A program made the position numbers and the translations under genes. A stretch of 64,000 nucleotides of DNA from an uncultured Acidimicrobiales bacterium (GTDB lineage Bacteria > Actinomycetota > Acidimicrobiia > Acidimicrobiales > SZUA-35), in contig CALEWY010000038.1 of NCBI GenBank assembly GCA_937925335.1, positions 1-64,000 of the forward strand, read 5' to 3'. The notes beneath the pieces were generated by a model that was given only the letters and a program-made list of their open reading frames with translations, made no database searches and was not told where the DNA came from. This document shows, in pieces, positions 1 to 8,374 of the stretch; position 1 is the stretch's first letter, and each line of letters starts with the position of its first letter.

Positions 1-70
1 TGAGGTGACGGTCTCTCGACCACGTGACTGGATTGTTTTTGAGCGCGGTGTCGGGCGCGGGTTTGGGTGG

Positions 71-1114
71 TCAGTCGACCGATGAGCTCGGGAGGTGCAC
101 GATCACGCAGGCGCCACTTGGCTGATTGTCGGTGATCTGAATGTCGCCAAGGTGTTGGTCGATGATGCGTCGACTGATGGCCAGGCCGAGCCCAGCGCCT
201 CCGCCTCCGGTGAGGGCCGATCCGTCTGCTTGCCAAAAGCGCTCGAACACCTTGGCCCGCTCTTCGACCGGGATGCCCGGACCGAGATCTCGAATGGCGA
301 CACGAATCGACCCGTCGTGGCGACTCGCCACGATCGTGACCGGGCTGCCGTGCGGCGAGAAGCGCAGCGCGTTTCCGACAATGTTGGTGAACACCTGGCG
401 CAGCCGGAGATCGTCGCCGAGCACCCGAAGACCCATCGGCGCCTTTACCTCGATGACCGCAAGCGGGTGAGTCATTCGTTGCTCGACGGCAAGTTCGTTC
501 AGCAGATCGCCGAGATCGATCTGATTCGTTGCCGGGTGATCCGATCCCGCTTCGAGACGGGACAGATCGAGGAGCTGGTTGACGAGCCGACCGAGATGCT
601 CGGACTGCGCCAACATGAGTTCGAGCGTCTGTCGATCAGCGCGAGCCAAGCCATCGACCAAGTTTTCGAGTGTGCTCTGCAGCGCGGCAACCGGCGTTCG
701 GAGTTCATGACTGGCGTTTGAGATGAACTCTTTCTGGAGACGATCCGATTCGGCGAGCTCCGCACTCATTTGGTTGAAGGCCTCGGCGAGCTGCCCAACC
801 TCATCACCGTTCGACGATTCGACTCGTCGTGAATAGTCGCCGCGAGCCATGGCCTTTGCCGCATCGGCCATCTGGCGTAGGGGATAGGTGAGACCGTGAG
901 CGAGGAACTGGACCGCAAGCAAGGCCAGCGCGCCGGCGACGATCGGACGAAGCCACACCGGCCATCCGAGGTGCAGGCCGATCTGGCTCATGAGTGCGGT
1001 CACCGCAACTGCCGCCACGATGACGATCGACCATTTCGCCTTGATCGACGAAGGGATCGGCGCAAGCGGGCGCGGCCGGATCCGAGGACTACTCACCCGT
1101 CGCTCCGAACGCAT
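71..1114 (-). CDS. Two-component sensor histidine kinase (HAMP/HisKA/HATPase)
   Basis: Membrane sensor kinase of 347 residues. Two hydrophobic segments (about residues 29-45 and 55-73) are separated by only a short loop, so there is almost no extracellular sensor domain. A HAMP region follows (about 72-125), then the HisKA H-box SHELRTP with the phospho-accepting His near residue 136, then an HATPase_c domain with an N-box-like VGNAL, a DLGPGIP G1 box and a GGAGLGLAI G2 box. It lies 15 bp downstream of the response regulator at 1130-1828 on the same strand, so the two form a cognate pair and probably one transcript. The stimulus is not deducible; membrane or periplasmic stress would fit the minimal extracytoplasmic loop, but that is inference. 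Confidence 0.93.
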   Translation of the reverse strand: MRSERRVSSPRIRPRPLAPIPSSIKAKWSIVIVAAVAVTALMSQIGLHLGWPVWLRPIVAGALALLAVQFLAHGLTYPLRQMADAAKAMARGDYSRRVESSNGDEVGQLAEAFNQMSAELAESDRLQKEFISNASHELRTPVAALQSTLENLVDGLARADRQTLELMLAQSEHLGRLVNQLLDLSRLEAGSDHPATNQIDLGDLLNELAVEQRMTHPLAVIEVKAPMGLRVLGDDLRLRQVFTNIVGNALRFSPHGSPVTIVASRHDGSIRVAIRDLGPGIPVEERAKVFERFWQADGSALTGGGGAGLGLAISRRIIDQHLGDIQITDNQPSGACVIVHLPSSSVD

Positions 1115-1129
1115 AGTCGAACCGTGGGG

Positions 1130-1828
1130 TCATCCGCGTTCTCCGAACGCATAGCCAACACCGTGGACGGTGCGAACAACATCATCACCGAGCTTGCGGC
1201 GCACCGAACGAACATGGCTGTCCACTGTCCGCGCCCCACTTCCATCTCGGTAACCCCAGACCATGGCCAACAGTTGATCACGGCTGAGCACCGCTCCGCC
1301 TGCTTCGCCAAGAACTCGTACGAGATCGAACTCGGTGGGGGTGAGATGTACCTCGGCGCCATCGACTGAAACCCGCCGTGTCGATGGATCGACGTGAAGC
1401 CCAGCCGACGGGTCGCCGCCGATGACCGGTGCTGGCGTGGATGCCGATCGGCGGAGCAACGCTCGAACCCGAGCGACGAGTTCGCGCGGCGAGAACGGCT
1501 TCGTCATGTAGTCATCTGCGCCGACACCGAGACCAACCAACATGTCGGTCTCGTCATCTCGCGCCGTCAGCATGATCACGGGCACCTGGCGCTTGGCCTG
1601 GACCTGGCGGCACACCTCAAGGCCATCGAAGCCCGGCAGGTTGAGGTCGAGAATCAACAGATCGGGCCGCTCCGCCTCGTCGGTCGCCACCGCGCTCGGA
1701 CCGTCAGAGGCGACCGACACGTTGAAACCTTCGCTGCGAAGACGGGTGGCGATCGCATCAGCGATCGTCTGTTCATCTTCGACCACGAGAATGTGTGTCC
1801 CTGCGGATGGTGTTCCGTGTGCCGCCAT
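1130..1828 (-). CDS. OmpR/PhoB-family response regulator
   Basis: DNA-binding response regulator of 232 residues. The receiver domain starts ILVVEDEQ (acidic pocket), has the phospho-acceptor Asp in LLILDLNLPG and the conserved Lys in DDYMTKPFSPREL. A C-terminal winged-helix domain contains LTPTEFDLVRVL and ends SVRRKLGDD...VHGVGYAF, typical of the OmpR class. The ATG at 1828 is chosen because the receiver fold begins about 15 residues later; the frame stays open for 63 more codons upstream, but that part is a low-complexity Gly/Trp/Val stretch with no family similarity. It precedes its partner kinase in one operon. Confidence 0.93.
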   Translation of the reverse strand: MAAHGTPSAGTHILVVEDEQTIADAIATRLRSEGFNVSVASDGPSAVATDEAERPDLLILDLNLPGFDGLEVCRQVQAKRQVPVIMLTARDDETDMLVGLGVGADDYMTKPFSPRELVARVRALLRRSASTPAPVIGGDPSAGLHVDPSTRRVSVDGAEVHLTPTEFDLVRVLGEAGGAVLSRDQLLAMVWGYRDGSGARTVDSHVRSVRRKLGDDVVRTVHGVGYAFGERG

Positions 1829-2189
1829 ATCCCTCAAACGTAGAGAACCAACGGGCCCATGTCGTGAAGCAGGTGTGAAGATCTCGTGCAGGCGCCAACG
1901 GACGAAACAGCCAACGCAACACCAACCGAACGGCCAACCCCACGAACAGCCCGCCAGCCTGCCCAACGACGAACCCCACGACCAGCCCAACAGGGGATCC
2001 ACGAGCGGGCGCACCACGGGGGCGAGCGAGATCGCCCACGTTGGGATGACTGCGCGCGCTGGTTAGACTTGTCGGTCGGTCTGATCTCGGGCATGCCCGA
2101 GGGCGGATCGAGGTCCTGCTCTCACCGGTTTCGGCGAGTACAGCACAAGGCCGCAACGATCTCACGTCATTCGAACCGCAGGAACATCT
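1829..2189. other. Intergenic region with a G-poor C/A-rich tract
   Basis: No gene is supported here. Bases 1885-1995 are very G-poor on the plus strand, with repeated CCAAC, CCCACGA and CAGCCC words at a loose 12-13 bp spacing. On the complementary strand the same tract would read as a hydrophobic, four-residue-periodic Val/Gly string, which produces a long open frame that I regard as spurious. The region must hold the divergent promoters of the two-component operon and of infA, but no convincing -35/-10 pair was found. Confidence 0.4.
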
Positions 2190-2210
2190 GTGGGGCGGAC
2201 GTGTTCGCTC

Positions 2211-2216
2211 AAGGAG
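2211..2216 (+). promoter_or_regulatory. Shine-Dalgarno AAGGAG deciding the infA start
   Basis: AAGGAG lies 6 nt before the ATC at 2223. This is ideal spacing for a start at ATC. The nearest canonical in-frame start (GTG at 2190) would place this Shine-Dalgarno inside the reading frame. Confidence 0.6.
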
Positions 2217-2222
2217 TCTGTT

Positions 2223-2447
2223 ATCCCGAAATCCAAGGAAGATGCAATCGTTCTCGAGGGCAAGGTTGTCGAGTCGCTTCCGAACGCAATGTTCAAAGTC
2301 GAACTCGAAAACGGCCACAGCGTCCTCGGTCACATTTCCGGCAAAATGCGCCGGCACTACATCCGGATTCTTCCGGGTGACAAGGTCCAGGTCGAACTCA
2401 CCCCGTACGACCTCACTCGCGGCCGCATCACCTACCGGTACAAGTAA
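2223..2447 (+). CDS. infA: Translation initiation factor IF-1, probably with an AUC start
   Basis: IF-1 binds the ribosomal A site during initiation. The sequence contains the family signatures [28 protein letters not shown] and [14 protein letters not shown], a single OB fold of normal size (74 residues if started here). Homologues begin M-P-K-x-K-E-D or similar, and here the codons read ATC-CCG-AAA with AAGGAG 6 nt upstream, so ATC appears to be the start. The only canonical in-frame alternative, GTG at 2190, would add 11 residues with no family counterpart, although a weak AGGA precedes it. It opens the infA-rpmJ-rpsM-rpsK-rpsD-rpoA-rplQ cluster. The gap to rpmJ holds two 7-bp hairpins (2460-2478 and 2490-2515). 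Confidence 0.9.
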   Translation: MPKSKEDAIVLEGKVVESLPNAMFKVELENGHSVLGHISGKMRRHYIRILPGDKVQVELTPYDLTRGRITYRYK

Positions 2448-2567
2448 CACCCCTTGAGTGTTGGTGCCCGCCACCAACGTTCGGTCACCGGTTCCGTCCA
2501 CTCCTGTTCGGAACCAACTGTTCACATCGCCGCGGCACCGCGGCGTCCATTTCGTTCGAGGAATCGC

Positions 2568-2681
2568 ATGAAAGTACGACCCAGCGTCAAGAAGATGTGC
2601 GACAACTGCAAAGTGATTCGGCGTAACCGTCGAATCATGGTTATTTGCACGAACCCGCGTCACAAGCAGAGGCAAGGCTGA
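2568..2681 (+). CDS. rpmJ: 50S ribosomal protein L36
   Basis: 37 residues, starting [11 protein letters not shown]. The zinc-ribbon ligands are present as C11-x2-C14-x12-C27-x4-H32, so this is the zinc-binding (C+) form of L36. It is a small 23S-rRNA-binding protein of the large subunit. It sits 3 bp before rpsM and 120 bp after infA, the normal bacterial order. The ATG at 2568 fits the family length exactly. Confidence 0.97.
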   Translation: MKVRPSVKKMCDNCKVIRRNRRIMVICTNPRHKQRQG

Positions 2682-2684
2682 TTT

Positions 2685-3059
2685 ATGGCACGTATCGCCG
2701 GCGTTGACATCCCCCGCGAAAAGCGGCTTGAGGTGTCACTCACGTACATCTTTGGAGTTGGACGCTCCACGGCCAAGCAGATCGCTGTTGCGGTCGAGGT
2801 CGATCCCGCCACTCGCGTCAAAGACCTCACCGAGGCCGAGGTGCTCCGCATCCGCTCGTGGATCGATGCGAACGTGAAGACCGAAGGCGACCTTCGCCGA
2901 GAGGTCTCCCAAGACATCAAGCGCAAGATGGAGATTGGTTGCCACCAGGGCATCCGTCACCGCAAGGGCCTCCCGGTCCGCGGCCAGCGCACGCAAACCA
3001 ACGCCCGTACGCGAAAAGGTCCAAAGCGGACCGTCGCCGGCAAGAAGAAAGCGGTCTAA
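2685..3059 (+). CDS. rpsM: 30S ribosomal protein S13
   Basis: 124 residues, starting [14 protein letters not shown], with the helix-two-turn-helix [10 protein letters not shown] and the conserved GLPVRGQRT and TNARTRKG segments. A Lys/Arg-rich C-terminal tail reaches toward the A- and P-site tRNAs. S13 forms the head bridge to the 50S subunit. The length is normal. It is separated from rpsK by 3 bp and is surely co-transcribed with it. Confidence 0.98.
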   Translation: MARIAGVDIPREKRLEVSLTYIFGVGRSTAKQIAVAVEVDPATRVKDLTEAEVLRIRSWIDANVKTEGDLRREVSQDIKRKMEIGCHQGIRHRKGLPVRGQRTQTNARTRKGPKRTVAGKKKAV

Positions 3060-3062
3060 GCC

Positions 3063-3461
3063 ATGGCCAAGCCGAGCGCAGGCGGGCGTCGACCCCGCAA
3101 GAAAGAACGCAAGAACGTCACCCATGGCGTTGCTCACATCAAGTCGAGCTTCAACAACACGATCGTTTCGATCACCGACCAAGACGGCAACGTCTTGTCG
3201 TGGTCCTCGGCCGGCAACGTCGGGTTCAAGGGCTCTCGTAAGTCCACCCCGTTCGCCGCCCAGATGGCTGCCGAAGCCGCCGCCCGCCGGGCGATGGAGC
3301 ACGGTGTCCGCAAGGTCGACGTGCAGGTGAAGGGCCCCGGTTCGGGCCGTGAAACCGCTATCCGCTCGATCCAGAACGCTGGCATCGAAGTCACCGGCAT
3401 CAAAGATGTCACGCCGGTTCCGCACAACGGTTGCCGCCCGCCCAAGCGTCGTCGGGTCTGA
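3063..3461 (+). CDS. rpsK: 30S ribosomal protein S11
   Basis: 132 residues. A basic N-terminus is followed by [16 protein letters not shown] and ends with [17 protein letters not shown], the signature C-terminal motif of S11. It is a platform protein that contacts the mRNA Shine-Dalgarno helix region. Start ATG at 3063, 3 bp after rpsM; rpsD follows 14 bp later. Confidence 0.98.
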   Translation: MAKPSAGGRRPRKKERKNVTHGVAHIKSSFNNTIVSITDQDGNVLSWSSAGNVGFKGSRKSTPFAAQMAAEAAARRAMEHGVRKVDVQVKGPGSGRETAIRSIQNAGIEVTGIKDVTPVPHNGCRPPKRRRV

Positions 3462-3475
3462 GGAGTTAAGAACTT

Positions 3476-4096
3476 ATGTCTCGTTACACCGGCCCACGCG
3501 CCCGTATCTCCCGCCGCCTCGGCACCAACATCTTTGGTACCCGTGGTGAAGCGGCTGCGCTCGAAAAGCGCCCGTATCCCCCCGGCATGCACGGTCAGAC
3601 CCGTCGCCGCGGCAACAACAACACCGAGTACCTCTTCCAGCTTCAAGAGAAGCAGAAGGCTCGCTTCAGCTACGGCCTCAACGAACGCCAGTTCCGCAAG
3701 GTCTACGACGAGGCCTCACGCCGTGAAGGTGTGACTGGTGAGAACATGCTCCGGTTCCTCGAGTTGCGGCTCGACAACGTCGCCTACCGCGCCGGGTTCT
3801 TCTCAACCCGCCCGCAGGCTCGTCAGTTCGTGAGTCACGGCCACATCAAGGTGAACGGCAAGCGGGTCAACGTCCCGTCTTACCGTGTCCGTAAGGGCGA
3901 TGTCATCGAGATCAAGCCGAAGACTCGTGAGAACGCGATCATCCAGTGGAACAAGGACGTTCTCGATCGCACTCCTCCGGCGTGGCTTGACCTCGCCGCC
4001 GACGGCCTCACGGTCACGGTCTACTCCGAGCCGCTTCGCGAGCAGATCGACGTGCCGCTGCGTGAGCAGCTCATCGTCGAGCTCTACTCCAAGTAG
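3476..4096 (+). CDS. rpsD: 30S ribosomal protein S4
   Basis: 206 residues, starting MSRYTGPRARISRRLG. The N-terminal zinc-cysteine cluster found in some S4 proteins is absent, so this is the C-minus type. The S4 RNA-binding domain (about residues 94-155) includes RLDNVAYRAGF and ARQFVSHGHIKVNG. S4 nucleates 30S assembly on 16S rRNA; in other bacteria it can also autoregulate its operon, but no recognisable leader pseudoknot was identified here. A 95-bp gap separates it from rpoA. Confidence 0.97.
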   Translation: MSRYTGPRARISRRLGTNIFGTRGEAAALEKRPYPPGMHGQTRRRGNNNTEYLFQLQEKQKARFSYGLNERQFRKVYDEASRREGVTGENMLRFLELRLDNVAYRAGFFSTRPQARQFVSHGHIKVNGKRVNVPSYRVRKGDVIEIKPKTRENAIIQWNKDVLDRTPPAWLDLAADGLTVTVYSEPLREQIDVPLREQLIVELYSK

Positions 4097-4191
4097 TCGC
4101 TCAGCTTTCTCGTTTCAGTCTCGTCTAGCAGTACTCGCGCAACTCACGAACACACCCCAAACGCTTCGGCGTTCGGTCGGAAGGAAGTCCC

Positions 4192-5130
4192 ATGCTGGTC
4201 ATGCAGCGCCCATCCGTGGAGCAGATCGACGATGGTGAGTCGAACCACGGTCAGTTCGCAATCGGCCCACTCGAACCAGGGTTCGGTCACACCCTCGGCA
4301 ACTCGCTTCGCCGCACGTTGCTGTCGTCGATCCCCGGCGCAGCGATCACCCAGGTTCGTTTTGACGACGCTCTGCACGAGTTCGACACCCTCACCGGTGT
4401 GGTCGAAGACGTCACCGACATCATCTTGAACATCAAGGACATCGTCGTGACCTCCGAGTCCGACGAGCCTGTCGTGTTGCGCCTCGACGTGCGCGGCCCC
4501 GGAGACGTCACCGCTGGTGACATCTCCTGCCCCGCTGAGATCGAAGTCCTCAACGGCGACATTCACCTCGCAAAGCTCGACGCCAAGGGCCGCCTCGCAA
4601 TCGACCTCACGGTCGAGCGTGGACGCGGCTGGCTCAGCTCGCAGCGTCCAAGCGGCTCCACCATCGGTGTGATTCCTGTCGACGCCATCTACAGCCCGAT
4701 CCGTCGGGTGTCGCTGTCGGTCGAGCCGACTCGCGTCGAGATGAGCACCAACTTCGACCGTCTCCTTCTCGACATCGAGACCGACGGATCGATCACCCCT
4801 CGCGACGCTCTCGCATCAGCTGGCGCCACCCTTCGTGGACTCGTTCAGCTCGTCGAAGAGATGAGCGATGAGCCCGAGGGCCTCACCCTCGGCGAGGCAC
4901 CTGCTGCCGCCTCCGGTTCACCCGATCTCGATCTGCCGATCGAAGACCTCGACCTTTCCGAGCGTCCTCGTAACTGCCTCAAGCGGGCACAGGTCAACAG
5001 CATCGGTGAGCTCTTGCAGAAGACCGAAGACGATCTCCTCGCCATCACGAACTTCGGACAGAAGTCGCTGGATGAGGTCATCGTGAAGCTTGATGAGCGG
5101 GGCCTCGCCCTGCGCGGCTCGAGGAGCTGA
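4192..5130 (+). CDS. rpoA: RNA polymerase alpha subunit
   Basis: 312 residues. The N-terminal assembly domain carries the [20 protein letters not shown] motif used for alpha dimerisation. A linker rich in Ala/Pro/Ser (about 225-245) leads to the C-terminal domain with [20 protein letters not shown], the helix-hairpin-helix surface that contacts UP elements and activators. Length is typical for actinobacteria. It is followed by rplQ with 1 bp between the stop and the next ATG. Confidence 0.98.
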   Translation: MLVMQRPSVEQIDDGESNHGQFAIGPLEPGFGHTLGNSLRRTLLSSIPGAAITQVRFDDALHEFDTLTGVVEDVTDIILNIKDIVVTSESDEPVVLRLDVRGPGDVTAGDISCPAEIEVLNGDIHLAKLDAKGRLAIDLTVERGRGWLSSQRPSGSTIGVIPVDAIYSPIRRVSLSVEPTRVEMSTNFDRLLLDIETDGSITPRDALASAGATLRGLVQLVEEMSDEPEGLTLGEAPAAASGSPDLDLPIEDLDLSERPRNCLKRAQVNSIGELLQKTEDDLLAITNFGQKSLDEVIVKLDERGLALRGSRS

Positions 5131-5131
5131 C

Positions 5132-5485
5132 ATGCCAGGACGTCCCACCAAGGCCCGCCGCTTCGGCGGCTCGGCCTCCCATCAGAAACTGATGATGGCC
5201 AACCTCGTTGCATCACTGGTTGCAGCCGAGGGCATCGTCACCACCGAAGCCAAGGCAAAGGCCATGCGCCCGATCGCCGAGAAGCTCATCACCAAGGCCA
5301 AGAAGGGCGGACTGCACAACTTCCGTCAGGTTCTTGCCTACGTCGGTGATGTTGAGATGACCACCAAGCTCTTTGAAGAGGTTGGTCCTCGTTATGCCGA
5401 GCGTCCGGGTGGTTACACCCGCATCTTGAAGATGGGTCCCCGTCAGGGTGACAACGCTCCCATGGCTCGAATCGAGCTCGTCTAA
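5132..5485 (+). CDS. rplQ: 50S ribosomal protein L17
   Basis: 117 residues from [19 protein letters not shown] to MARIELV. L17 lines the exit-tunnel rim of the 50S subunit. The ATG at 5132 is used because homologues start M-P-x-P-x-K-G/A-R-R; the frame is open upstream inside rpoA but has no family similarity there. It closes the rpsM-rpsK-rpsD-rpoA-rplQ operon. A strong hairpin lies about 96 bp beyond its stop, inside the 5' end of truA. Confidence 0.97.
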   Translation: MPGRPTKARRFGGSASHQKLMMANLVASLVAAEGIVTTEAKAKAMRPIAEKLITKAKKGGLHNFRQVLAYVGDVEMTTKLFEEVGPRYAERPGGYTRILKMGPRQGDNAPMARIELV

Positions 5486-5517
5486 TCGAGCCCAGGCATC
5501 CGCGGATGCCTTGATCC

Positions 5518-6387
5518 ATGCACGAACCGTCGCTCTTCGATGCCAACCCATCGGACGAGGCGGATTCTCAGATTGATTCTGGAGAAACCGGGCCGACGAG
5601 CCCGGTTTCTCGCGTTCGCCTGACCATCGCCTACGACGGCACCGACTTTCGCGGGCTCGCTCCCAACCCGGGGGTGCGCACGGTGGTCGGTGAACTGCAG
5701 CGAATCTTTGGCGCTGCGTTTGGTGTGGTGCCAGACATTGTGATGTCTGGCCGGACCGACGCCGGCGTCCACGCGGCATCGCAGGTGCTGTCGTTGGACC
5801 TTTCACTTCCCGACCTCGCCGACCCCGAACGAGCCGACGACGCACTCGAACGAATTGGGCGCATGGTGTCGTCGCGCCTTGGGCCCGAGGTTGTGGCCAC
5901 GGCGGTTGAACTCGCCGAGCCAGATTTCAGCGCTCGTTTCGACGCAACCGGTCGGAGCTACTCCTACCGAATCTTGAATCGGCCGATCGGTGACCCAACC
6001 CGCGCCCGGTATTCGTGGCACGTCACCGAGCCACTCAACCTCGCGGTGATGCGACTCGCCTGTGATCCGTTGATTGGCGAGCACGATTTCTCGTCGTTCT
6101 GTCGTCGACCGAAGGTGTCGCCGGGAAGCGAACCGCTCTCGCTCGTGCGTCGGATCACGCGGACGAGTTGGACCGACCACGGTGATGGCGACCTCGAGTT
6201 CCGGATCGACGGATCAGCCTTCTGCCACCAAATGGTGCGAAGCATCGTCGGCTTTCACGTCGCCGTTGGCCGCGGCAGGCGCACGGCAGGGGAGTTGCGG
6301 TCGGTCCTGGCCGCCAAGGATCGCCAACAGGCTGAACAGCCAGCGCCGCCTCACGGCTTGCACCTCATCGACGTTCAATACAGCTGA
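5518..6387 (+). CDS. truA: tRNA pseudouridine(38-40) synthase TruA
   Basis: 289 residues. TruA isomerises uridines 38-40 in the tRNA anticodon stem. The catalytic Asp is in SGRTDAGVHA; other family segments are RLTIAYDGTDF, GRSYSYRILNRP, DFSSFCRR and FCHQMVRSIVG. The first 32 residues before RVRLTIAYDG are acidic and not family-like, and they are encoded across a perfect 12-bp hairpin, so the true start may lie later; no ATG, GTG or TTG was evident between the hairpin and the catalytic fold, so the ATG at 5518 is retained. Its normal place is immediately after rplQ. Confidence 0.94.
   Translation: MHEPSLFDANPSDEADSQIDSGETGPTSPVSRVRLTIAYDGTDFRGLAPNPGVRTVVGELQRIFGAAFGVVPDIVMSGRTDAGVHAASQVLSLDLSLPDLADPERADDALERIGRMVSSRLGPEVVATAVELAEPDFSARFDATGRSYSYRILNRPIGDPTRARYSWHVTEPLNLAVMRLACDPLIGEHDFSSFCRRPKVSPGSEPLSLVRRITRTSWTDHGDGDLEFRIDGSAFCHQMVRSIVGFHVAVGRGRRTAGELRSVLAAKDRQQAEQPAPPHGLHLIDVQYS
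5582..5611 (+). terminator. Strong hairpin after rplQ, inside the 5' end of truA
   Basis: Perfect inverted repeat GAGAAACCGGGC / GCCCGGTTTCTC (12-bp stem, 6-nt loop CGACGA). It has the geometry of an intrinsic terminator but no T tract. It sits in the first codons of the annotated truA and could be a terminator/attenuator between the ribosomal operon and truA. Confidence 0.55.
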
Positions 6388-6433
6388 GGTTCGACACAGC
6401 TGTCCAGTGCAGCTGACATTCAGTGCAGCTGAC
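6381..6433 (+). repeat. Four CAGCTG-containing repeats over the truA stop
   Basis: CAGCTG occurs at 6381, 6397, 6410 and 6426 (spacings 16, 13, 16). Three copies extend to CAGCTGANRTTC, and CAGTGCAGCTGAC is perfectly duplicated (6405-6417, 6421-6433). The first copy contains the truA TGA stop. The remaining bases up to 6701 hold no gene that I can support; an AT-richer patch at 6590-6650 may contain the promoter of the next gene. Confidence 0.7.
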
Positions 6434-6701
6434 GTTCCGCGGGTCGGCCGTCTTGGGCGCCACATGGGTTGGTGAGAGATCGGTGCGTCGATTCGCCGCG
6501 GCTCAACGCGCTTGTTTGGTGCTTCGTTCGCCTCGATCTCAGAGATCGGTCCAATCGGCGGATCAGCCTCGTGGAGGCTGGTTTGAACACGCAAGCGCGA
6601 AAATCCCTTTACATGTCAGTTCGTTTGCGCGAATATGACGAAACGATGACGCGGGCGGTCATCACGGGCTCCGATCGAGGCGCTCAGAATGCGAGGCAGT
6701 C

Positions 6702-7055
6702 ATGTCAGAGGCATCCGCTCATATCCACGGCGCCGGGAACCCCGGGGTCGACGACGCAATTGTTATCTACAGCGATCGTCAGGTGATCGACGAGCAGGGG
6801 CAAGCGATTGGCAAGGTCGAAGACGTGCTCTTCGAAGGTGCCAGTGACTCCCCGACGTGGCTTGTCGTGAAGCCTGGCTTCCTCCGAAGTGCGCACTACG
6901 TGCCGGTTCGGGGTTCCTACACAACGGTGACCGAGAAGGTCGTCGTTCCCTTCAATCGAGAGACCGTTCGGGCAGCGCCGAAGGCAAATGCTGACCACGT
7001 GCTCACATCCGAGGAGCGTTCCTTGCTGGCGCAGCATTACGCGCTAGCGACGTAG
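6702..7055 (+). CDS. PRC-barrel domain protein
   Basis: 117 residues. The segment VIDEQGQAIGKVEDVLFE...PTWLVVKPGFLRSAHYVPV is a PRC-barrel fold (about residues 28-90), the small beta barrel shared by RimM and photosystem H subunits; here it is a stand-alone protein of unknown role. GAGG lies 5 nt before the ATG at 6702. It stands alone between truA and rplM, and a terminator-like hairpin follows 11 bp after the stop, so it is probably monocistronic. Function cannot be assigned beyond the domain. Confidence 0.82.
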   Translation: MSEASAHIHGAGNPGVDDAIVIYSDRQVIDEQGQAIGKVEDVLFEGASDSPTWLVVKPGFLRSAHYVPVRGSYTTVTEKVVVPFNRETVRAAPKANADHVLTSEERSLLAQHYALAT

Positions 7056-7066
7056 AACCTTCGCGG

Positions 7067-7094
7067 AGTGGACGTTCACCAGGGAACGTCCACT
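7067..7094 (+). terminator. Terminator-like hairpin after the PRC-barrel gene
   Basis: Perfect inverted repeat AGTGGACGTTC / GAACGTCCACT with a 6-nt loop (ACCAGG), starting 11 bp after the stop codon. There is no T tract, like the rplQ/truA hairpin. Confidence 0.6.
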
Positions 7095-7247
7095 TCCACG
7101 GCCATCGGCGTTCTCGCTACCTACCTCCCCTTTTTGGGTGGCGGCCAACGGCGGACCATGCGGTCGGAATCGGATTCCCTCCTCCGTTTCCGGCCGCATG
7201 TGTTGTTTTGGGGGAGGGCGAGTGAGGCCGAGCGCGTGCGCGGGCAA

Positions 7248-7419
7248 GCTCCGTGCAACGGCCCCCGGAGGGAGTCGCTCCGTGCAGCGGCCCCCGGAGG
7301 GAGTCGCTCCGTGCAGCGGCCCCCGGAGGGAGTCACAGGGGTTGCTCCGTGCAACGGCCCCCGGAGGGAGTCACAGGGCAAGCTCCGTGCAACGGCCCCC
7401 GGAGGGAGTCACAGGGAAG
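7248..7419 (+). repeat. Five-copy 29-bp repeat array upstream of rplM
   Basis: Copies at 7248-7276, 7277-7305, 7306-7334, 7344-7372 and 7382-7410. Each begins GCTCCGTGCARCGG and ends CCGGAGGGAGTC. The first three are head to tail; the last three are each followed by a 9-bp ACAGGG-plus-three spacer. Each unit holds two short dyads, CCGT-gca-ACGG and CTCCG...CGGAG. Copies 2 and 3 differ from the rest by A to G in the small loop. It fills most of the 464-bp gap before rplM; the rest of the gap holds only the hairpin at 7067. Confidence 0.9.
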
Positions 7420-7519
7420 TCCGACTCATCCGTTCGGTTTTCTTTTTGCCGCCCGTATGCTTGCGGGTCGGCCGAAGAGTCTGTTTCGGCCCTTACGACG
7501 TGTAGAAGCAGGATTCGCT

Positions 7520-7975
7520 GTGAAGACCTTCACCCCCAAGAAAGCCGAGATCGAGCGCGACTGGTTCGTCGTCGACGCCGACGGCCTCACCCTCGGTCGC
7601 ATGGCGACCGAGATCGCTCGCATTCTGCGTGGCAAACACAAGCCCACGTTCGCACCTCACATGGACATGGGTGACCACGTCATCGTCATCAACGCATCGA
7701 AGATCGTGTTGACGTCTGACAAGGCCGACCGCAAGTTCATCCACACGCACTCCGGGTACCCGGGCGGCCTCACGAGCCGTAGCTACACCGACTCGATGGA
7801 GCGCAAGCCCGCCGACACGGTTCGGAAGAGCATCACCGGCATGTTGCCGAAGAACCGTTTGGGCAACCAGATGGCTACCAAGCTCAAGGTCTACGCCGGT
7901 GCCGAGCACCCGCACCAGGCTCAGTCCCCCAAAGTTCTCGACATTCCCGGCGCACGCCGTGAGGTGAAGGCATGA
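7520..7975 (+). CDS. rplM: 50S ribosomal protein L13
   Basis: 151 residues starting (GTG)KTFTPK. Family segments: [41 protein letters not shown] and [11 protein letters not shown]. An AGGA 6 nt upstream of the GTG at 7520 supports this start; the frame stays open upstream only through the repeat array. L13 is an early 50S assembly protein. It overlaps rpsI by 4 bp, so the two are translationally coupled, as in most bacteria. Confidence 0.97.
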   Translation: MKTFTPKKAEIERDWFVVDADGLTLGRMATEIARILRGKHKPTFAPHMDMGDHVIVINASKIVLTSDKADRKFIHTHSGYPGGLTSRSYTDSMERKPADTVRKSITGMLPKNRLGNQMATKLKVYAGAEHPHQAQSPKVLDIPGARREVKA

Positions 7976-8358
7976 CCGCAGTTCAAACCACCGGCCGTCG
8001 CAAGCAAGCCATCGCACGTGTGCGCTTGACCCCAGGCGAAGGTGCCATCACCGCAAACGGTCGAGCATTCGACGACTACTTCCCGTCAGCGGTTCACCGC
8101 ACGCTCATCACCGAGCCGTTGCGTGTCGCTGACCTCGAAGGTTCCTACGACATCGCCGTCACGCTCGACGGTGGTGGTCTTTCCGGCCAGGCCGGCGCGT
8201 TCCGTCTCGGCATCGCTCGTGCACTGATCGAGATCGATCCGGAACTCCGCGGCGCTCAGAAGAGCGAAGGCCTCCTCACTCGCGATCCGCGAAAGAAGGA
8301 GTCCAAGAAGTACGGCCTCAAGAAGGCCCGAAAGGCTCCGCAGTACTCGAAGCGCTGA
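7972..8358 (+). CDS. rpsI: 30S ribosomal protein S9
   Basis: 128 residues, with [24 protein letters not shown] at the start of the fold and the basic tail ending RKAPQYSKR, whose terminal Arg contacts P-site tRNA. The ATG overlaps the rplM stop (ATGA). glmM follows 16 bp later, so ribosome and amino-sugar genes probably share a transcript. Confidence 0.98.
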   Translation: MTAVQTTGRRKQAIARVRLTPGEGAITANGRAFDDYFPSAVHRTLITEPLRVADLEGSYDIAVTLDGGGLSGQAGAFRLGIARALIEIDPELRGAQKSEGLLTRDPRKKESKKYGLKKARKAPQYSKR

Positions 8359-8374
8359 TCCTTCGGGTTCACGC

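Noticed and set aside
95..721. Plus-strand open frame of about 208 codons opposite the histidine kinase
   Set aside because: It is the high-GC shadow of a clearly recognisable HisKA/HATPase gene; no family motif or ribosome site.
1773..2675. Minus-strand open frame of 300 codons across infA and rpmJ
   Set aside because: Antisense to IF-1 and L36; the Val/Gly part comes from the C/A-rich repeat tract and has no start support.
7121..7381. Small protein encoded across the repeat array on the minus strand (repeating SLRGPLHGA)
   Set aside because: The reading is produced by the tandem DNA repeat in any frame without a stop; no start or ribosome site.
7248..7419. CRISPR array
   Set aside because: Repeats are 29 bp, but three are directly joined and spacers are only 9 bp and near-identical; no cas genes in the window.
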